The notes under the pieces: model-generated | Told to the model about the DNA's origin: nothing | The model's database searches: none | What the model saw: only the letters and a program-made list of their open reading frames with translations | Made by a program: the position numbers and the translations under genes | NCBI GenBank assembly: GCA_021779935.1 | Contig: JAJXZT010000042.1 | Location: 53,589 to 117,588, forward strand | Source: Acidobacteriota bacterium | GTDB lineage: Bacteria > Acidobacteriota > Terriglobia > Terriglobales > Acidobacteriaceae | DNA length: 64,000 bases | Direction of reading: 5' to 3' | Shown: one piece after another, positions 19,220 to 26,918 of the stretch | Layout of the letters: each line of letters starts with the position of its first letter | Position numbering within the stretch: the first letter of the stretch is position 1

Positions 19220-19882
19220 TTAGCGCGGAAGGACGATGTAGCGGAGGATGGCGACGTAATGGCAGAGGCTTCCGGCGAGGACGCAGATGTGCCAGAGGGA
19301 GTGGGCGTAGCGGCGAGACGAGGCAAAGAAGATGAGACCGCCAGTGTAGAAAACACCTCCGGCGGCGATCCAGGCTACGCCGTGCCAGGAGAGGGCGTGG
19401 AGAAGGGGACGGAAACAGACGATGGCAATCCAGCCGAGAACGACATACACGATGCTGGAGACGAGGCCGTCATGTGCGCGAACGACACTCTTGAAAACAA
19501 TGCCCGCGATGCCGGCCACCCAGACGATGGCGAGGACGGAGAGTCCAAGGGCGTTGCGCATGGCAACGAGCACGACAGGAGTGTAGGTTCCGGCGATGAG
19601 GAGATAGATGGCGGAGTGATCGAAGATGCGGAAGACTGGGCGGGCAGGAGTGGCACTGAGAGCGTGATAAAGCGTGGAACTGAGATAAAGGAGCACCAGC
19701 GAGGTGCCATAAATGCTGCATCCGACGACGTGCCAGACGGTGCCGTGGATGGCAGCGTAGACGAGAAGCACAGAGGCTCCCGCGACGCTGAGCAGCAGCC
19801 CGACACCATGGGTAATGCTATTGGCGATTTCTTCGCCAAGATGAAAGACCGTATCTGTTGCGGCGTGATCCATGGGCCTCAT
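19220..19882 (-). CDS. Hemolysin III / PAQR family membrane protein
   Basis: 220 residues with seven hydrophobic segments. Family motifs are GEEIANSITHGVGLLLS at the N terminus, SSTLYHAL, FRIFDHSAIYLLIAGTYTPV, and WHICVLAGSLCHYVAI at the C terminus; the Ser/His/Asp positions form the predicted metal site of PAQR proteins. The frame is open to 20014, but that part overlaps the neighbouring small gene and has no family character, so the ATG at 19882 is used. Described as a channel or hydrolase-like protein; the role in the cell is unclear. Confidence 0.85.
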   Translation of the reverse strand: MRPMDHAATDTVFHLGEEIANSITHGVGLLLSVAGASVLLVYAAIHGTVWHVVGCSIYGTSLVLLYLSSTLYHALSATPARPVFRIFDHSAIYLLIAGTYTPVVLVAMRNALGLSVLAIVWVAGIAGIVFKSVVRAHDGLVSSIVYVVLGWIAIVCFRPLLHALSWHGVAWIAAGGVFYTGGLIFFASSRRYAHSLWHICVLAGSLCHYVAILRYIVLPR

Positions 19883-19928
19883 CCGAGAACGGAGGAGTCC
19901 GCGCCCGGGATTGCACGGCGAGAAAAAA

Positions 19929-20174
19929 CTAGCGAAGCTTGGCGAGCTGGGCCTCGAGGTGCTCCAGTTCGCGATTAAGCAATTCGTTGTAGCGCGGGTT
20001 GGCGCTACGCTCAAGCTGCTCGCGAATGCGCGCGCGGTTCAACTCCAGAGCCTGAATCTGGCGCATCTTTTTAGCTTGTTCAAGGGAAATGAGTTCTTTT
20101 TCTTCCGCCGTGAGAGGTTTGGATTGCTGGTCCTGCTGCTCTTCCACTGATTTACTTTCCCAACCTTTGGCCAT
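19929..20174 (-). CDS. Small charged coiled-coil protein (81 residues)
   Basis: Highly charged, rich in Glu, Gln, Arg and Leu with heptad-like spacing (LISLEQAKKMRQIQALELNRARIREQL). No signal peptide or membrane segment. Probably cytosolic. I do not recognise the family. It ends 47 bases before the hemolysin-III-like start on the same strand, so the two may be co-transcribed. Confidence 0.55.
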   Translation of the reverse strand: MAKGWESKSVEEQQDQQSKPLTAEEKELISLEQAKKMRQIQALELNRARIREQLERSANPRYNELLNRELEHLEAQLAKLR

Positions 20175-20300
20175 ATAGCACGATTATACGAGCTTCGATG
20201 GGCAATTTGCGAGAGGCGCGAGCGTGGGGGGCAGAGATTGTCTCCCAACATGGAGAAAATCGTACCTTTCCAACAGGACCTGGACGACGCGATGAATTGC

Positions 20301-21068
20301 TTAACTGGCGGTGGTGCGGAGGCGCGGGGAGGCGCGGTTAACGTCGTGGATGTCCGTACAGGTACCGACCCAGCGAGAGACATTGCCATCGACATCGCGA
20401 ATGGGGAGAGCACGAATCTTAAACCACCGGTAAGTACCATCAAAGCGGCGCATGCGGCAGTCGCAGTCGTAGATGTGACTGGCCTCTATGGCGTTGTCCC
20501 AACGCTGGCAGACGAGGTCGCGATCGTCGCTATGGATGGCGTTGAGCCATTTGTAACCGACCTGCTTGAATTCCGGAATGCCGGTGTAGTCGCGCCACTG
20601 CGCGCTGATGTAATCACAGGCGCCATCAGGCCGGCAGGTGAAGACGAGATTAGGAAGGGACTCGGCAAGGGTGCGCCAGCGCAATTCGCTCAAGGCCAGC
20701 TCCTGCTGGACACTGCGAAGGCGACGAGCCTCGTTGCTGGCAAGATCGAGAGCGTTGCGGCGGGAAATGCTGGCGCTGCTGAGGAATAACGAAACGGTGA
20801 AAAATACGGCGAGAAGAATCCAGCCCTCAGGTTCCGGATTGAGACTCCCACGTGGAGCGACGAAAAAATAGGTAATGAGCAGGATGGAGGTGACGGTGGC
20901 GGTGATGCCGGCGGCGCGTCCGAAGAACCAACTGCTGAAGGCAATAGCCAGGTAGAAGAATCCGAGCTCCGTAGGCTTCATGTGGGGCCAGAGTGTGTAG
21001 GTGGCGAGAAAGCCCGCCAACACAAGCAGCAATGCCGCGACTTGACCACGGAGATGACTTTTCATCAA
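20301..21068 (-). CDS. Membrane PAS-domain protein (DUF4118-like), no output domain
   Basis: 255 residues. The N-terminal 110 residues contain about four TM helices of the DUF4118/KdpD-like type (FYLAIAFSSWFFGRAAGITATV). A short helix leads to a PAS/PAC domain (about residues 128-245: LRWRTLAESLPNLVFTC, SAQWRDYTGIPE, RRFDGTYRWFKIRALPIRD, WVGTCTDIHD). It ends directly after the PAC motif with no histidine kinase, GGDEF or other output. It may signal through a partner or be a truncated kinase. Confidence 0.75.
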   Translation of the reverse strand: MMKSHLRGQVAALLLVLAGFLATYTLWPHMKPTELGFFYLAIAFSSWFFGRAAGITATVTSILLITYFFVAPRGSLNPEPEGWILLAVFFTVSLFLSSASISRRNALDLASNEARRLRSVQQELALSELRWRTLAESLPNLVFTCRPDGACDYISAQWRDYTGIPEFKQVGYKWLNAIHSDDRDLVCQRWDNAIEASHIYDCDCRMRRFDGTYRWFKIRALPIRDVDGNVSRWVGTCTDIHDVNRASPRLRTTAS

Positions 21069-21345
21069 TTCAAACCAGGAAATCAGAGCGTCAGGCTAGC
21101 ACGAGTACAAGCACAAAGACATGATACGAATGGGCCAAAAGCCAGTAAATTCAGGCCATATACACCAAAGGAGGCATACGCCTACCCGAAATGGGACCCG
21201 TCGTATTTTTACAGTGAGAATGCGGGCAGTGGGAAGTGAACTTGCAGCGGGAGCGATGAATTCACCGGCGGTGATTGGGATGGCGGTGAGGCTGAGAATT
21301 CATATTGCCCTGTGAAATGCAGTGGCACGGAAGAGGGGGTATTCA
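21069..21345. other. Intergenic stretch without a recognised gene
   Basis: Between the PAS gene start (21068) and the rubrerythrin terminator. No open frame with a plausible start and neighbours, no clear hairpin. Presumably holds the promoter of the PAS gene. Confidence 0.5.
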
Positions 21346-21380
21346 CAAAAGGAGAAGCCGCCAGCAAAGGCGACTTCTCC
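21346..21380 (-). terminator. Terminator after rubrerythrin
   Basis: Arms GGAGAAGCCGCC and GGCGACTTCTCC (one mismatch) with loop AGCAAA. On the minus strand the stem is followed by TTTTGTG. It lies just after the rubrerythrin stop codon. Confidence 0.75.
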
Positions 21381-21386
21381 TGACGT

Positions 21387-21950
21387 TCAATCTATTTTCT
21401 CAAAACGCTCGCGAGGATTGTGACAAACGGGACAACGGTCGAAGTCGTTCTTCTCGGTGGTGAAACCACAGACACTGCACACAAGGAAGACAGTCTTCTG
21501 CTTCATGGCTTCAAGCTTCTGAAGAGCTTCCGTATAAAGACGAGCGTGCTCGGCCTCGGCTTCAAGGGCGAATTCAAAGGTGCGCATGGCCGAGGCGTTC
21601 TTCTCTTCTTCGGCGATCTTGAGGAACTCCGGATACATTATGTCGCGCTCGTAGACTTCGCCCTCGATGGCGGTCTCGAGGTTCTCGCGGGTGGAACGAA
21701 TGATGGGTGTCTCAATGACGGCCTCAGGCGTGGCGCCCAATTTGCGGATGACCTGGGCGTGATTTGCTGCGTGAATCTGCTCGGCCCGAGCGGCGGCACG
21801 AAAGAGACTCCCTACACGGAGGTAGCCGTCCTCGTCGGCGCGAATGGCAAAGGCGAGATAACGAACATGGGCATTGCTCTCGCCGTTGTAGGCGGCCTGA
21901 AGATTCGCCAAGGTCCTGTTCGCAATGGTGACGCCAGAAACATTCTTCAT
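21387..21950 (-). CDS. Rubrerythrin
   Basis: 187-residue cytosolic peroxide-scavenging diiron protein. The ferritin-like four-helix part has the Glu ligands in YNGESNAHVRY, ARAEQIHAANH, EGEVYERDIMYPEFLKIAEEE and EAEAEHARLY. The C-terminal rubredoxin-like [Fe(SCys)4] domain is CSVCGF...CPVCHNP. The ATG at 21950 is preceded by a strong CGAGGAGGAG ribosome site, so the longer frame to 22097 is rejected. Confidence 0.95.
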   Translation of the reverse strand: MKNVSGVTIANRTLANLQAAYNGESNAHVRYLAFAIRADEDGYLRVGSLFRAAARAEQIHAANHAQVIRKLGATPEAVIETPIIRSTRENLETAIEGEVYERDIMYPEFLKIAEEEKNASAMRTFEFALEAEAEHARLYTEALQKLEAMKQKTVFLVCSVCGFTTEKNDFDRCPVCHNPRERFEKID

Positions 21951-22137
21951 AATCGCTCCTCCTCGTCCGAACGGGAAAATTGTACGGCAACGGAGAAAGG
22001 AACGCTGTGACGGCTGACCCTGAACGGTGGTGACGAGGCAATCCGCGAGAATGCCAAAGGTGCGGCCATGGGCGCCATGCCAGGTGACAGGCCGCACGAA
22101 AGCCGGACGCCTGGAAATAGCCGCACCTGCGGAGGAT

Positions 22138-22476
22138 TTACAGGGCCGCGACGCCGCGCTCCTGGTTACGAATGCGAATGGCTTCCTCGACCTTGTAGAG
22201 GAAGATTTTGCCGTCGCCGATTTTGCCGGTGGACGCGCTCTTCAGGATGGCATCGATGGCAGGCTCGACAAGAACGTCGTCGAGGACCATCTCGATTTTG
22301 ACCTTGGGCAACAGATCGACGTTGTACTCATTGCCGCGGTAGGTTTCGGTGTGGCCTTTCTGACGGCCGTGTCCACGAACTTCAGAGACGGTCATGCCAT
22401 CGACGCCAACTTCGGCAAGAGCTTCCTTGACGGCCTCAAACCGGGAGGGTTGCAAAACTGCTTCGAGCTTAGTCAT
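22138..22476 (-). CDS. glnB: Nitrogen regulatory PII protein
   Basis: 112 residues, normal PII length. The T-loop contains the uridylylated Tyr in ETYRGNEYNVDLLPK; TGKIGDGKIFL is the C-terminal PII signature. It senses 2-oxoglutarate and ATP/ADP and in GlnK-like form blocks the Amt channel. It is the last gene of a minus-strand run that includes amt, 72 bases after the antiporter gene. Whether it is GlnB or GlnK cannot be decided from sequence; linkage to amt favours a GlnK-like role. Confidence 0.92.
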   Translation of the reverse strand: MTKLEAVLQPSRFEAVKEALAEVGVDGMTVSEVRGHGRQKGHTETYRGNEYNVDLLPKVKIEMVLDDVLVEPAIDAILKSASTGKIGDGKIFLYKVEEAIRIRNQERGVAAL

Positions 22477-22548
22477 CTTTCGTCCTCACTATGGATAGTG
22501 TCGATTGAACCTGTTGCCACTACAAATTCCAAATTCGCGATCGGTGCG

Positions 22549-23838
22549 CTAGGCGTCCGCCATTTTGTCGACTGCCGTGTCGAGGCGCTGAAGCTCCATG
22601 GCCCCGGACGACAATACTTCGCCGGCGAGAGACGACCGGGGAAACGCGAAACACAGGAGTCCGGGAGTGATCAGCGTGCTGAGTAGAACGACAACGACTA
22701 CCTGCACATAGACGTCGCGGGTGACGACGCCAGCAGCAAAGCCAAGGCTGGCGGTGATGAGTCCAACCTCTCCGCGCGGAATCATGCCGACGCCTACAAT
22801 GAGCGACTCACGCCAGGAGAAGCCGGTGAATCGAGATCCCAGCCCGCAGCCGATAATCTTGCCGACGATGGCGACCAAAAGAAGCGCGACGAAGAACTCG
22901 ACGTGGCCGCTGAGCTGCAGGATGTCAACCTCGAGTCCGATGGAAACGAAGAAGAGCGGACCAAAGAACGAGTTGATCATCGGCTGAATATCGTCCAGCA
23001 CGCAACGGTGGGCTGGAGTTCCAGCGACAAAAAGGCCGGCAAGGTACGAACCAGTGATGGCTGCCATGCCTCCGAACCACTCGGCCTGAAACGCAAAAAG
23101 AAACGCGATGACGAGTGCGGCCGATACTTCGGTGTGGGAGCCATGGAGGCGCTCCGCACGGCGAAAGACCCAGCGGACGAACGGCGGACCAACGAAACCG
23201 AGAAGTGCAAGGCAGAGCACCATGCGGCCAAGGGTGACGGCAAGACCTCGCCACGAAGCTGCGCCGGAATGCGCGAAACTGGGCGCCAGCGCAATGACGA
23301 CCGAGAGGACGATGAGCCCGAGAACGTCGTCGATAACGGCAGCGCCGAGAATGGTTGAGCCTGCCTTCGACTGAAGCTGCTTGAGGTTCATCAACGTTTG
23401 CGCGGTGATGGTGACACTGGTGGCGGTGAGAATGGTGCCGATAAAAATGGCGTGCTGCCAACTGTATCCCGCCGCGTGGGCAAGGACGGCGCCGCCAACC
23501 ATGGGGAGGATGACTCCGCCGGTGGCAGCCCAGAATGCAGGTGCAACAGCGCTGCGCATCATGTCAACATCAGTCTCAAGACCGGCGAGGAACATGAGCA
23601 GAACGACGCCGATATCGGCGAGCACCTTGAAGACAGCGACGACAGAGACGCGAGCAGGCCCGGAGACGCTGAACCACTGGAATCGCCAGATGTTGATGAA
23701 CGTTGGGCCGAGCAATACTCCCGCAAGCAATTCCCCAAGAACCAGCGGCAATCCGATGCGAGCCATGGCGGCGCCGCAAAGCTTGGCCGCCAGGATCAGC
23801 AACGCGATGCAGAGGAATATTTGCAGGGAAGCACTCAT
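22549..23838 (-). CDS. Cation:proton antiporter, CPA2 family
   Basis: 429 residues with about 12 TM helices. The N-terminal ILAAKLCGAAMARIGLPLVLGELLAGVLLGPT and the core AGLETDVDMM, GAAVIDDVLGLIVL and MIPRGEVGLI are the KefB/NapA-type motifs; the DD pair in VIDDV is the ion-binding site. No KTN/TrkA nucleotide domain follows. Its start codon overlaps the stop of the preceding small membrane gene by one base (TGATG), so translation is coupled. Confidence 0.9.
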   Translation of the reverse strand: MSASLQIFLCIALLILAAKLCGAAMARIGLPLVLGELLAGVLLGPTFINIWRFQWFSVSGPARVSVVAVFKVLADIGVVLLMFLAGLETDVDMMRSAVAPAFWAATGGVILPMVGGAVLAHAAGYSWQHAIFIGTILTATSVTITAQTLMNLKQLQSKAGSTILGAAVIDDVLGLIVLSVVIALAPSFAHSGAASWRGLAVTLGRMVLCLALLGFVGPPFVRWVFRRAERLHGSHTEVSAALVIAFLFAFQAEWFGGMAAITGSYLAGLFVAGTPAHRCVLDDIQPMINSFFGPLFFVSIGLEVDILQLSGHVEFFVALLLVAIVGKIIGCGLGSRFTGFSWRESLIVGVGMIPRGEVGLITASLGFAAGVVTRDVYVQVVVVVLLSTLITPGLLCFAFPRSSLAGEVLSSGAMELQRLDTAVDKMADA

Positions 23839-24041
23839 CAGCCTCTCCGCACGTGGAGCCTGGAAGGATCAAAGGGCCACGAACGCCGCCCGGTGAGGAC
23901 GATCGCGATGGCACATCCGGCAAGAACCGGAATGACCGGGGCATGGACGGCGAATATCAAGGTGAGTGCGGTGACGATGGCACAAGACCACGCCAGCCGC
24001 TGCTTCCTTGCTACATCGATAAGTGTCGTTATAGTTTTCAT
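23838..24041 (-). CDS. Small membrane protein (67 residues)
   Basis: Starts MKTITTLIDVARKQRLAW, then two hydrophobic segments (SCAIVTALTLIFAV and HAPVIPVLAGCAIAIVL) and a basic tail. The family is unknown. The ATG at 24041 is preferred over 24095, which would overlap the TPR gene. Overlap with the antiporter start supports a real gene in the nitrogen operon. Confidence 0.55.
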   Translation of the reverse strand: MKTITTLIDVARKQRLAWSCAIVTALTLIFAVHAPVIPVLAGCAIAIVLTGRRSWPFDPSRLHVRRG

Positions 24042-24075
24042 GCTCTCCTGTACCGGATACACCGGCGGTATCCGT

Positions 24076-24681
24076 TCAACGAACGAAAGCGGCAAAGGTC
24101 ACGAGGGCGGCAACGACTCCCCCGGCCAAGGCCAGAGTTCCCCAGCTGAATTTCCGGAAGAACCAGGGACGAGCGATGCCATTGTGTTCTCGCTCGCGCT
24201 CCTTCTGCAGGAGTTGCGCCAACATGCGGCGCTCGTCGCGCGAGTGGGCACAGCGTAGCGCCTGAGTTGCAGCGGCATAGCCCTTCACCGGGATACGCAG
24301 CTTGAAATAGAGTTGTGCCAGCTTGAAGTGCGCGGCGAAACTGGCGGGATCGATGCGCGTGGCCAGTTCGAGCTGATCGATGGCGGGATAGATGTTGCTG
24401 GACAACGCATAGGCAACGCCAAGACAGACGCGTCCGGCGGTGAATTCCGGCGCAAGGCGAACACAGCGCGAGAAGGAGGCGACGGCATCGAGAGCCCTGC
24501 CGGATTCAAGACGCACCAAGCCTTCGCGAAAAGATTCCAGCGCGACCGGCGAGAGCGACTCTGCGCCGGTGCACTGCAAGGTGACTTCCGATTCCGATGA
24601 TCCGTGCGCGCTATCCTGCTCCGGCGAGAAGCGGGCGAGCAGCGACGTGACATCTTCCACCAATATTGGACGTAGACCCAT
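24076..24681 (-). CDS. TPR-repeat protein with C-terminal membrane anchor
   Basis: 201 residues. About three tetratricopeptide-like units (residues 45-150: LESFREGLVRLESGRALDAVASFSRCVRLAPEF, AIDQLELATRIDPASF, AHFKLAQLYFKL) are followed by a charged linker and a single TM helix at the end (GTLALAGGVVAALVTFAAFV). The ATG at 24681 lies 4 bases after the amt stop, so co-translation is likely. Tail-anchored topology would place the TPRs in the cytosol, near Amt and PII; a scaffold role is inference. Confidence 0.7.
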   Translation of the reverse strand: MGLRPILVEDVTSLLARFSPEQDSAHGSSESEVTLQCTGAESLSPVALESFREGLVRLESGRALDAVASFSRCVRLAPEFTAGRVCLGVAYALSSNIYPAIDQLELATRIDPASFAAHFKLAQLYFKLRIPVKGYAAATQALRCAHSRDERRMLAQLLQKEREREHNGIARPWFFRKFSWGTLALAGGVVAALVTFAAFVR

Positions 24682-24685
24682 GACG

Positions 24686-26374
24686 TTAATCTCCCGAGGC
24701 GTAGCTTGCGGAAGCAACGCCATGCGCTTCCGGTTTGAGGACAAACTCCGGATAACCGAGTGCGCCCATCTCCGGAATGTCGAGTCCTTCGAGTTCGTCT
24801 TCGGCGGAGACGCGTTGGCCGACGACAACATCGATCACCAGGTTGGCGATGTAAGAGAACGCGAAGACGAAACCGACGAGCGTGGCAACGCCGATCAGTT
24901 GGGCGACGAGCTGACCTGGGTCTCCATAGAAAAGTCCGCGCACGGAGCCGCTGACACCGTTCCAACTGCCACCGTAGTTGGAGCGACCATCCGCGAAGAG
25001 TCCGACGGAGATGACGCCCCAGATTCCGTTGACGCCGTGAACGGAGATGGCGCCGACGGGATCGTCGACGCGGACGACGCGATCGAAGAACTCAACGCTG
25101 AGGCAGACGAGGACGCCGGCGATGAGTCCGATGATGACGGAGCCGATGGTGTTGACGAAGCCGCTGGGCGCGGTGATGGCGACGAGTCCGGCGAGCAGGC
25201 CGTTGCCGGTCATGGAAGCGTCGGGCTTGCCGTAACGTATCCACATATAAATGATGGCGCCGAAGGAGCCGGTGCATCCGGCGAGCATGGTGTTGACGGC
25301 GACGGAGCCAATGCGGAGAGCGCCATTGCCGGAGGCTCCGAGCGTGCTGCCCGGATTGAAGCCGAACCATCCGAAGGCAAGAATGAAACAACCGGCGAGC
25401 ACGATGACGATGTCATGTCCGGGCATTGCGTTGGGCGAGCCGTCGCGGTTGTACTTGCCGATGCGCGGACCGATGATCATGGAGACAGCAAGCGCGGTGA
25501 TTCCACCAACAGCGTGAACAACGCCCGATCCGGCGAAATCCGCATAGCCGTGACCGAGACCGAAGTTGGCACCAAGTTGCGAGAGCCAGCCTCCGCCCCA
25601 TGCCCAGTTGGCGAAGAGAGGATAGGTGATGGCGCCCATGAAGATGGACGAGACGGCGAAGGCAGCGAACTTCCAGCGCTCGGCGGCAGAACCGGTAACG
25701 ATGGTGAGCGCGGTGTCCATGAAGACCATCTGGAAAAGGAAGATGACCATGACGCCGACGTCATAAGTGCCAGCCTGGCTGAGGAAGAACCCGTGGGAGC
25801 CGAAGAGACCCCAGGGTTTCCCGAGGACAGTAAAGACATGCTCGGCACTGAGCGGGATGGTGCCGCCAAGATTTGCGATGGGACCGGCACCGCCCATCTG
25901 AATGGCAAAGCCGCACACCCAGTACGCAAAGAGACCAAAGCTGTAGACCATGAAGTTCATCATCATGGTGTGGTTCGCGTTCTTGGCGCGGCAGAGGCCG
26001 GTTTCAACAAGCGCAAAGCCGGCCTGCATGAACATGACAAGGAAGCCGGTGATGAGCGTCCAAGTGAAATTGATGGCGATCTTGTTCTGGCCCACCTGAT
26101 TGAGAGCGTCGGCGAGGGTGAGACCTTTTTTCGAATCGGAGACCGAAATGTCGTTGATGGTTCCGGTCATGGTACCGCCGGGATCTCCCTTGGCGAGATC
26201 CGCAGTGGAGGGAGGTTGCGCGGCCTGCACGTTGAGGGGCGCATCCATGGCGGGCGCGGCCTGTACCACAGGTGCGGCAGGCGATGGCGTCTGTGCCCAC
26301 GCGCATAGTCCGAAAGAAAACAGCAGGACAACTGCGATGCAGGCGGCCGATCTTATCAGTAGACGATCTCTCAT
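24686..26374 (-). CDS. amtB: Ammonium transporter (Amt) with signal peptide and N-terminal extension
   Basis: 562 residues, much longer than a typical Amt of about 400-450. The ATG at 26374 has AGGAGA just upstream. A signal peptide (residues 1-28, AACIAVVLLFSFGLCAWAQ) is followed by about 70 Pro/Ala-rich residues, then the 11-TM core beginning DALNQVGQNKIAINFTWTLITGFLVMFMQ. Core motifs include FALVETGLCRAKNANHTMMMNFM, FMDTALTIVTGSAAERWKF, GSGVVHAVGGITALAVS, FGFNPGSTLGASGNGALR and VHGVNGIWGVISVGLF. It conducts ammonium or ammonia and is likely gated by the PII protein encoded downstream. Confidence 0.95.
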   Translation of the reverse strand: MRDRLLIRSAACIAVVLLFSFGLCAWAQTPSPAAPVVQAAPAMDAPLNVQAAQPPSTADLAKGDPGGTMTGTINDISVSDSKKGLTLADALNQVGQNKIAINFTWTLITGFLVMFMQAGFALVETGLCRAKNANHTMMMNFMVYSFGLFAYWVCGFAIQMGGAGPIANLGGTIPLSAEHVFTVLGKPWGLFGSHGFFLSQAGTYDVGVMVIFLFQMVFMDTALTIVTGSAAERWKFAAFAVSSIFMGAITYPLFANWAWGGGWLSQLGANFGLGHGYADFAGSGVVHAVGGITALAVSMIIGPRIGKYNRDGSPNAMPGHDIVIVLAGCFILAFGWFGFNPGSTLGASGNGALRIGSVAVNTMLAGCTGSFGAIIYMWIRYGKPDASMTGNGLLAGLVAITAPSGFVNTIGSVIIGLIAGVLVCLSVEFFDRVVRVDDPVGAISVHGVNGIWGVISVGLFADGRSNYGGSWNGVSGSVRGLFYGDPGQLVAQLIGVATLVGFVFAFSYIANLVIDVVVGQRVSAEDELEGLDIPEMGALGYPEFVLKPEAHGVASASYASGD

Positions 26375-26488
26375 CAATTCTCTCCTTGCGATAGGCGAGG
26401 ACAATCCTCAAAGTGGCGCGGTGGACCAGTCGTTCACCGGATGAAGCCCAGGGGTTCCACCAGGCCATGCACAGAACCGTGAAGCACA

Positions 26489-26671
26489 CTATCCCTTCCA
26501 GAGCGCATGCTTGAGATGAGCCTTATTCAAGACTCCGAGAATCCCAAATATCGAAAGCGCGATTCCGATGAGAGCCAAGGCCATCCGTCCACTGGTGGAT
26601 GGCGTGATCAACGGACCGACGACAGCAACGATCCATCCGGCAATAATGAGCAGCAGTCCCACGATTTTCAT
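26489..26671 (-). CDS. Small two-TM membrane protein (60 residues)
   Basis: MKIVGLLLIIAGWIVAVVGP and ALALIGIALSIFGILGVLN form two helices joined by a short polar loop; the tail is HLKHALWKG. It lies between another tiny membrane gene (18 bases upstream) and amt (114 bases downstream), all on the minus strand. The function is unknown; position suggests an accessory to ammonium uptake. Confidence 0.6.
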   Translation of the reverse strand: MKIVGLLLIIAGWIVAVVGPLITPSTSGRMALALIGIALSIFGILGVLNKAHLKHALWKG

Positions 26672-26689
26672 GCGGTTCTCCAGTGAGGC

Positions 26690-26884
26690 TCAGCGATTGC
26701 TGAAGCCAATGTTCTTGATTCGATAGAAACCGACGGCCGAGTACGCAAGCAGCGCGAGCCCCGCGATGGTGAGCACTACTCCCAAACCAGGGTGGGAGGA
26801 GAGGACCAGAAGTCCCGCGGGAAACGCCGTGAAGCCGATGAGCGTGGTGCCCAGGTACGTTCCTTGTTGCGGTATTGAAGCCAT
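26690..26884 (-). CDS. Small membrane protein (64 residues)
   Basis: The ATG at 26884 gives MASIPQQGTYLGTTLIGFTA followed by two hydrophobic segments (AFPAGLLVLSSHPGLGVVLTIAGLALLAYSAVGFY). The longer frame to 27163 overlaps the porin gene and is low-complexity shadow sequence, so it is not used. It starts 34 bases after the porin stop. Family unknown. Confidence 0.6.
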   Translation of the reverse strand: MASIPQQGTYLGTTLIGFTAFPAGLLVLSSHPGLGVVLTIAGLALLAYSAVGFYRIKNIGFSNR

Positions 26885-26918
26885 TGCATTGCTCCTTATA
26901 TCGGGCGCGAACGCCACG

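Noticed and set aside
24440..26308. Plus-strand 622-residue open frame
   Set aside because: Antisense to amt; composition is a mirror of the Amt codons, acidic low complexity with no domain.
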